A stretch of 9,337 nt of DNA from Gemmatimonadota bacterium (lineage in GTDB: Bacteria; Gemmatimonadota; Gemmatimonadetes; Gemmatimonadales; GWC2-71-9), in the NCBI GenBank assembly GCA_022573095.1, contig JACZUR010000068.1, forward strand, positions 1-9,337, read 5' to 3'. Under the pieces are notes generated by a model. That model had not been told where the DNA came from, searched no databases, and was given only the letters and a program-made list of their open reading frames with translations. Position numbers and translations under genes: made by a program. Of the stretch, positions 5,827 through 9,337 are shown piece after piece. Positions within the stretch are counted from its first letter, which is position 1. The number at the start of each line of letters is the position of its first letter.

Positions 5827-8028
5827 ATGAGAGAAGTTTTCTTGGTGTGCGCTGCGCTCGTATGGACGTCCTTGGCCGTCGCCCAATCTCCCGCAGAGCG
5901 CTCATCGATCGAAACGTTGCGTGAGGAGTTGGCCTTGGTTGAAGATCTGGCCGCCCTGGCGGAGCGAGAGAGCCTCACTATCGAGGTTGCCAGGGTCGAC
6001 CGCGATAACCCGATGATCCATATGGAACTCGGGTTCATGGCGTTCCGCATGGGAGAGATTTCGGGCGAGGATAGCCGGTACGACGACGCGGCCGGGGAGT
6101 TTGAATGGGCGGCGGAACTGAGGCCTGAGTGGCCCTATGCTTGGTACGGAGTAGGGTTGGCCGAGCTAGCGCTGGGAGAACACGACGTAGTAGCGATCGA
6201 GAATCTCCGGCAGGCTCTCGGAATAGATCACCTATCGAAGGCGGCCCGTGCGTTCGCTCGCGCCACCGAAGTGGACCACAGCTTCGTCGGTGCGGTTCTC
6301 GAACTTGCGGCTACCGCGCGGCAGCAAGGCGTAAGGGCTCGAATGGACGTAGCGCTGGCGGCACTGACCAGCGCCGCAAACACGGTGGCAGGCGACAATC
6401 CCGAGCTCCAGTTGACATTGGGAAGATTTTCGCGCGATCTGGCTATGCCCGACTTTGCAATGCGTGCATTTGAGCGCTATCTCGAGCTAACACACGACTC
6501 GTCGCTCGGACTCCTGGAATTTGCGCGAACCGGTTTCCTGCAGGGGCGCCGCGCGCAAGCCGTTCAAGACTATTACGGGTCTGCTTCACTGCTTACCGGT
6601 CGAGCGATCGACGCCCACCGATCCGATATTGCCTGGATCGCAACCCCTGCAGAGATGGATCAGTTTGACTCGCTCAGAGCTGGAGAGTATGAAATATGGC
6701 TACGTCAGTTTTGGGGTAAGCGAGACGCCGCCGATCTGCGCCGGCCCGGGGAGAGATTGGCTGAGCATTATCGTAGAGTCGCTTATGCCAGGCAGAATTT
6801 CAGGCGGGTCAGCAGGCATCGCACCTTCGACGTCGAAGAGAGCTTTGTCAGCACTCAGGACGAACTGGATGACCGAGCCGTCATCTACATTAGACACGGC
6901 AATCCGGATCGCGTAGCCAGTCACCATGCGGTGGGTACCGAGACCAACGAATCGTGGCAGTATCTGAATCCGGAAGAGTCGATGATCTTTCATTTTCGAG
7001 CGCGCAGGGGTGCGGGGGATCACCGGCTCGTAGAGTCTCTCTTTGGATTTCAACCGGGAGGAGTCGTTGTGGTCGATCCGGCGCTTGCTGCCTCGCGGAG
7101 TCATATGCACTCCGTCTACAGGCACCTATCAGTTTCATCGAATGGACCCGCGGCGCTCAACTATGTCACCACAGACAGAGCAATGGGTCGCCGCGCCATT
7201 GAGGTTGGTACTACAACGGACAGCTATCGGTTCAGATTTGAGGAAACCATCGAGCTAGCGGCGCGTCACGTCGTCCTTTCGGGAGGGGGTGACGGCACTG
7301 GAACCCTGCTCGTAATATACGCGGTCTCAGGTTCTGATCTCGAGCCGATGCTGAGGGGTGATACTGCGCTCTACCCCATTGACGTCCGGCTCTCGGTGAC
7401 GAGTGAGAACGGTGTCGCATACGGTTTCGCGGATACGACCCAAACATTCGTCTTGCCGCATCAGTTGGAGGATGACGAGTACGTAGTCGGGTTGCTGGAG
7501 ATGGTGCTTGCACCTGGCACATACCAGCTAAGCACCATGGTTCGCGACGTGAACGGTGTGGCTGGAGCAGTGTCATGGGGCGATACTGTGACGGTGCCGA
7601 ACTTTCAAGTGGGTGATGTGGGTGTAAGTGAGCTACTCGTTGGTTTGGTGGGCGCCGCCCTCTCTTGGACAAGCCGCGGTGACACGGTATGGATAAACCC
7701 CAGCAGTGAATTCACCACCCGATCTCAGATGGAATTGTACTACGAAGTCTACGGTCTCGCGCCCGAAGAGCCATACGAAGTAAAGATTGAGGTCGAGAAC
7801 AAAGGGGGTGGTGGGGTATTCGGATTCATCGGGCGGCTGTTCGGCGGCGGCGGTCCGGAAATCTCGCTTGAATTTACGAGCGTGGCAGACAGTCCGGACG
7901 TTCATGTTCGTCAGTCCGTAGATCTCGCTGAGCTGGATGCCGGCGAGTATCTGGTGTCTCTCGAGATCGAGTTCGCAGGCGGTCGCAGAGAAGAACGCGA
8001 AGCCTCGTTAACTATAACCGATGAGTGA
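5827..8028 (+). CDS. Exported GWxTD-family protein with TPR-like N-terminal half
   Basis: A 733-residue protein of unknown biochemical role, likely periplasmic or outer-membrane associated. I chose ATG 5827 rather than TTG 5797 because the protein then opens with a classic signal peptide (hydrophobic 4-18, cleavage after AVA at 17-19), and AGG lies five bases upstream. Residues about 60-240 are helical, Ala/Leu-rich and TPR-like. The GWxTD-type domain follows: FWGKRD (295-300), YRRVAYARQNF (315-325) and DDRAVIYIRHGNPD (348-361). The name-giving GWxTD segment reads DELDD (345-349), so the Gly, Trp and Thr are lost. Beta-rich sequence fills the C-terminal half. An unusual glycine-flanked hydrophobic insert sits at 660-676. 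GWxTD proteins are known mainly from Gemmatimonadota, Acidobacteriota and relatives, and their function is undetermined. It probably shares a transcript with the amidase gene 95 bases upstream, since I see no terminator between them. Confidence 0.85.
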   Translation: MREVFLVCAALVWTSLAVAQSPAERSSIETLREELALVEDLAALAERESLTIEVARVDRDNPMIHMELGFMAFRMGEISGEDSRYDDAAGEFEWAAELRPEWPYAWYGVGLAELALGEHDVVAIENLRQALGIDHLSKAARAFARATEVDHSFVGAVLELAATARQQGVRARMDVALAALTSAANTVAGDNPELQLTLGRFSRDLAMPDFAMRAFERYLELTHDSSLGLLEFARTGFLQGRRAQAVQDYYGSASLLTGRAIDAHRSDIAWIATPAEMDQFDSLRAGEYEIWLRQFWGKRDAADLRRPGERLAEHYRRVAYARQNFRRVSRHRTFDVEESFVSTQDELDDRAVIYIRHGNPDRVASHHAVGTETNESWQYLNPEESMIFHFRARRGAGDHRLVESLFGFQPGGVVVVDPALAASRSHMHSVYRHLSVSSNGPAALNYVTTDRAMGRRAIEVGTTTDSYRFRFEETIELAARHVVLSGGGDGTGTLLVIYAVSGSDLEPMLRGDTALYPIDVRLSVTSENGVAYGFADTTQTFVLPHQLEDDEYVVGLLEMVLAPGTYQLSTMVRDVNGVAGAVSWGDTVTVPNFQVGDVGVSELLVGLVGAALSWTSRGDTVWINPSSEFTTRSQMELYYEVYGLAPEEPYEVKIEVENKGGGGVFGFIGRLFGGGGPEISLEFTSVADSPDVHVRQSVDLAELDAGEYLVSLEIEFAGGRREEREASLTITDE

Positions 8029-8030
8029 AC

Positions 8031-8060
8031 TTGACACGGCTCAGAACGGTGAGGTAAGTT
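8031..8060 (+). promoter_or_regulatory. Candidate sigma-70-type promoter of the second kinase
   Basis: A perfect -35 hexamer TTGACA (8031-8036) is followed after 18 bases by TAAGTT (8055-8060), which keeps the T, A and final T of the -10 box. Transcription would begin near 8067, leaving a leader of about 23 bases before the ATG at 8090. It starts three bases after the GWxTD stop codon, so the kinase could be expressed independently of the upstream genes. Confidence 0.5.
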
Positions 8061-8089
8061 CGCTTTCAAACTAATCCTAGTGTAACCGG

Positions 8090-9064
8090 ATGTACTGTTC
8101 CCGCTGCGGCACCGAACTCGGCGATGAGTCTCGGTTTTGTAAATCATGTGGACTCGATGTCACCCAGGTGTCGGACAAGCCTATTCCAGAGGCCGAGCCT
8201 GATGTCAACGAGCTCGATATTGTCCGCGATGCACTCAAGGATGACTATGAGATTCTCGATGAACTCGGTCGCGGTGGAATGGCAATTGTGTACCGGGCGC
8301 GCGAGAAGCAGTTGGAAAGAGAGGTCGCTCTCAAGGTTCTCCCTTCGTCTCTCAGCTTTGATGCTGAGTTCGTAGAGCGTTTCCAGCGAGAGGCGCGTAC
8401 CGCCGCAAAGCTCGAGCACCCCAACATCATTCCTATCTACCGAGTCGGGAAGTCAGGACGCGTCATCTACTTCACGATGAAGTTCCTGCGGGGGAAGTCG
8501 CTTAGCGATCTCATTGAGGACAAAAAGGGTCTTTCAGTCTCGGAGATTCGCAGACTACTGGGTGAGACGGCGTCGGCGTTGGGTTACGCTCACAAGCATC
8601 ACATCGTTCACCGCGACATCAAGCCCGATAACATCCTACTGGACGACAGCGGTCACGCGATTGTCACGGACTTCGGTATTGCCAAGGCGGCCACGGGTTC
8701 GAGGCTTACCGGTACCGGGATGGCTATCGGCACACCCCACTATATGAGTCCTGAACAGGCCAGGGCACAGCCTCTGGATGGCCGTAGCGATATCTATTCG
8801 CTGGGTGTCGTTACATATCAGTGTCTGGCTGGGAAGGTTCCGTTTGATGCCGAGGATGCGTTTTCGATCGGGTATAAGCACATAACGGAGGAGGTGCCGA
8901 CGCCCGTACTCGGAGGAATGGAAGAGCATGCGCTGTTTGACGTCGTCAAACGGATGTTGGAGAAAGATCCCGAGCAGCGGTTCCAGACCGCCGGCACCGA
9001 CGCCGAGGCCTCGCTGTATTGGTCGCGCGGCGGAAAGCCGCGCAGGAGACGCTCGAAAGCGTAG
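8090..9064 (+). CDS. Zinc-ribbon Ser/Thr protein kinase, C-terminus atypical
   Basis: A 324-residue Hanks-type kinase predicted to phosphorylate Ser/Thr in the cytoplasm. A four-cysteine zinc ribbon (C3, C6, C17, C20) begins at the third residue, which supports the ATG start. The kinase domain spans about 53-301: glycine loop GRGGMAIVY (60-68), Lys82, Glu101, HRD (174-176) with N181, DFG (194-196), activation-loop T207, T209 and T215, GTPHYMSPE (214-222) and D234. It ends with the conserved KDPEQRF motif (292-298). Relatives normally continue with an Asp/Glu-rich helix and often a membrane segment. Here residues 302-324 are unrelated and end in a basic tail (GGKPRRRRSKA), in DNA of clearly higher GC content. 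The last ~23 residues may therefore not belong to this gene: see the junction finding. It lacks the membrane helix of the first kinase. A weak ribosome site and a good promoter precede it. Confidence 0.9.
   Translation: MYCSRCGTELGDESRFCKSCGLDVTQVSDKPIPEAEPDVNELDIVRDALKDDYEILDELGRGGMAIVYRAREKQLEREVALKVLPSSLSFDAEFVERFQREARTAAKLEHPNIIPIYRVGKSGRVIYFTMKFLRGKSLSDLIEDKKGLSVSEIRRLLGETASALGYAHKHHIVHRDIKPDNILLDDSGHAIVTDFGIAKAATGSRLTGTGMAIGTPHYMSPEQARAQPLDGRSDIYSLGVVTYQCLAGKVPFDAEDAFSIGYKHITEEVPTPVLGGMEEHALFDVVKRMLEKDPEQRFQTAGTDAEASLYWSRGGKPRRRRSKA
9025..9043. repeat. Perfect inverted repeat, 7-bp GC stem with 5-base loop
   Basis: GCGCGGC (9025-9031), loop GGAAA, then GCCGCGC (9037-9043). It lies in the last codons of the second kinase. 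No T-run follows on either strand, so it is not a standard intrinsic terminator, although the stem could form in RNA. Confidence 0.6.
9049..9062. repeat. Perfect inverted repeat, 5-bp stem with CGAA loop
   Basis: ACGCT (9049-9053), loop CGAA, then AGCGT (9058-9062), ending within the kinase stop codon TAG. It lies six bases after the preceding hairpin. Five base pairs alone could occur by chance. Confidence 0.4.
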
Positions 9065-9081
9065 GGGTGCGGAAAGGGCAG

Positions 9082-9095
9082 ACCCGGCGCCGGGT
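9082..9095. repeat. Perfect 14-base GC palindrome
   Basis: ACCCGGCGCCGGGT is fully self-complementary with no spacer. It lies 17 bases after the kinase stop and before the recognisable hydrolase segment on the other strand. It could be a protein-binding site or part of a terminator-like structure, but no T-run adjoins it. Confidence 0.5.
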
Positions 9096-9100
9096 GGTCC

Positions 9101-9337
9101 TGAATGCCGCTCTGCGTCGACCAGCCGCAGGAACGGGATGATGGCCGCCATGCATTCTTCCGGCTTGTCCATCAAGTTGGCATGGGCACTCTCCTCCAGC
9201 TCGACGTAGTCCTTGAAGGGGACTCCGGTCAGACCCTCATAGATGTAGCGCCCTCCTGCGCCTCGCGGGCCTTGCACGGCCGGCGTGAGCATGTCCACGC
9301 TACCGGCGATGACCAGTGTTGGGGCACGCACATCGGC
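9101..9337 (-). CDS. Alpha/beta hydrolase, C-terminal fragment (both ends incomplete)
   Basis: The visible 79 codons match the end of an alpha/beta-hydrolase fold. A strand reading PTLVIAG leads to a likely catalytic Asp in SVDM, and about 50 residues later SAHANLMDKPEE carries the likely catalytic His, followed by the final helix ending FLRLV. The nucleophile serine would lie upstream, outside the window, so substrate and subfamily (esterase, haloperoxidase-like or C-C hydrolase) cannot be told. A natural protein should stop soon after the last helix, but the frame stays open far into the antisense of the second kinase, to 8636, and the other two minus-strand frames are also open between about 9120 and 8990. 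The left boundary given here is therefore where similarity fades, not a stop codon. Either the true end has been lost at a junction or the reading frame shifts near it. Confidence 0.7.

Noticed and set aside
8021..8074. A 17-codon frame overlapping the GWxTD stop (ATGAGTGA)
   Set aside because: There is no ribosome site, and the bases are better explained as the promoter of the second kinase. The length is within chance expectation.
8636..9331. A 231-codon minus-strand frame covering the hydrolase and the antisense of the second kinase
   Set aside because: Only the first ~75 codons look like protein. The rest is the mirror of conserved kinase motifs (HRD, DFG, GTPHYMSPE), which are clearly coding on the plus strand. 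I kept only the hydrolase fragment.

Overview
The window looks like bacterial chromosomal DNA of moderately high GC content, probably from Gemmatimonadota or a related lineage. The main clue is a secreted protein of the GWxTD type, a family typical of Gemmatimonadota, Acidobacteriota and neighbouring phyla. It sits beside zinc-ribbon Ser/Thr kinases and a lipoprotein-like amidase. The phylum call is an inference from gene content only. No tRNA, rRNA, CRISPR array, insertion sequence or phage gene was seen.

Left half, minus strand (3578 down to 1): a compact three-gene signalling operon. Its order is a double-zinc-ribbon, double-FHA protein; a membrane-anchored Ser/Thr kinase with an N-terminal zinc ribbon and an outside C-terminal domain; and a PP2C-type phosphatase that runs off the left edge. 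The first two genes overlap by 4 bases (GTGA). The kinase stop (TAG) directly abuts the phosphatase start (GTG) in the same frame. Together they form a writer, reader and eraser set for Thr phosphorylation.

A 194-base divergent intergenic region (3579-3772) follows. It holds a G-rich tract and a plausible promoter placed so that the amidase mRNA would be leaderless.

Right half, plus strand: a putative lipoprotein with a C-terminal zinc amidase (Amidase_3) domain and a long unassigned N-terminal part (3773-5731); an exported TPR-like/GWxTD-family protein whose name-giving motif is degenerate (5827-8028); then, after a good sigma-70-like promoter, a second zinc-ribbon Ser/Thr kinase (8090-9064). 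The layout suggests, as inference, a phosphorylation circuit linked to cell-envelope proteins: two kinases, one phosphatase and one phospho-Thr reader around two exported envelope proteins.

The last ~340 bases are unlike the rest. GC content jumps, the kinase C-terminus departs from the family pattern just after a normal end-of-domain motif, three perfect inverted repeats lie within 71 bases, and the 3' part of an alpha/beta hydrolase enters on the minus strand with no stop codon of its own. This may be a real recombination junction or an assembly chimera; the sequence alone cannot decide.
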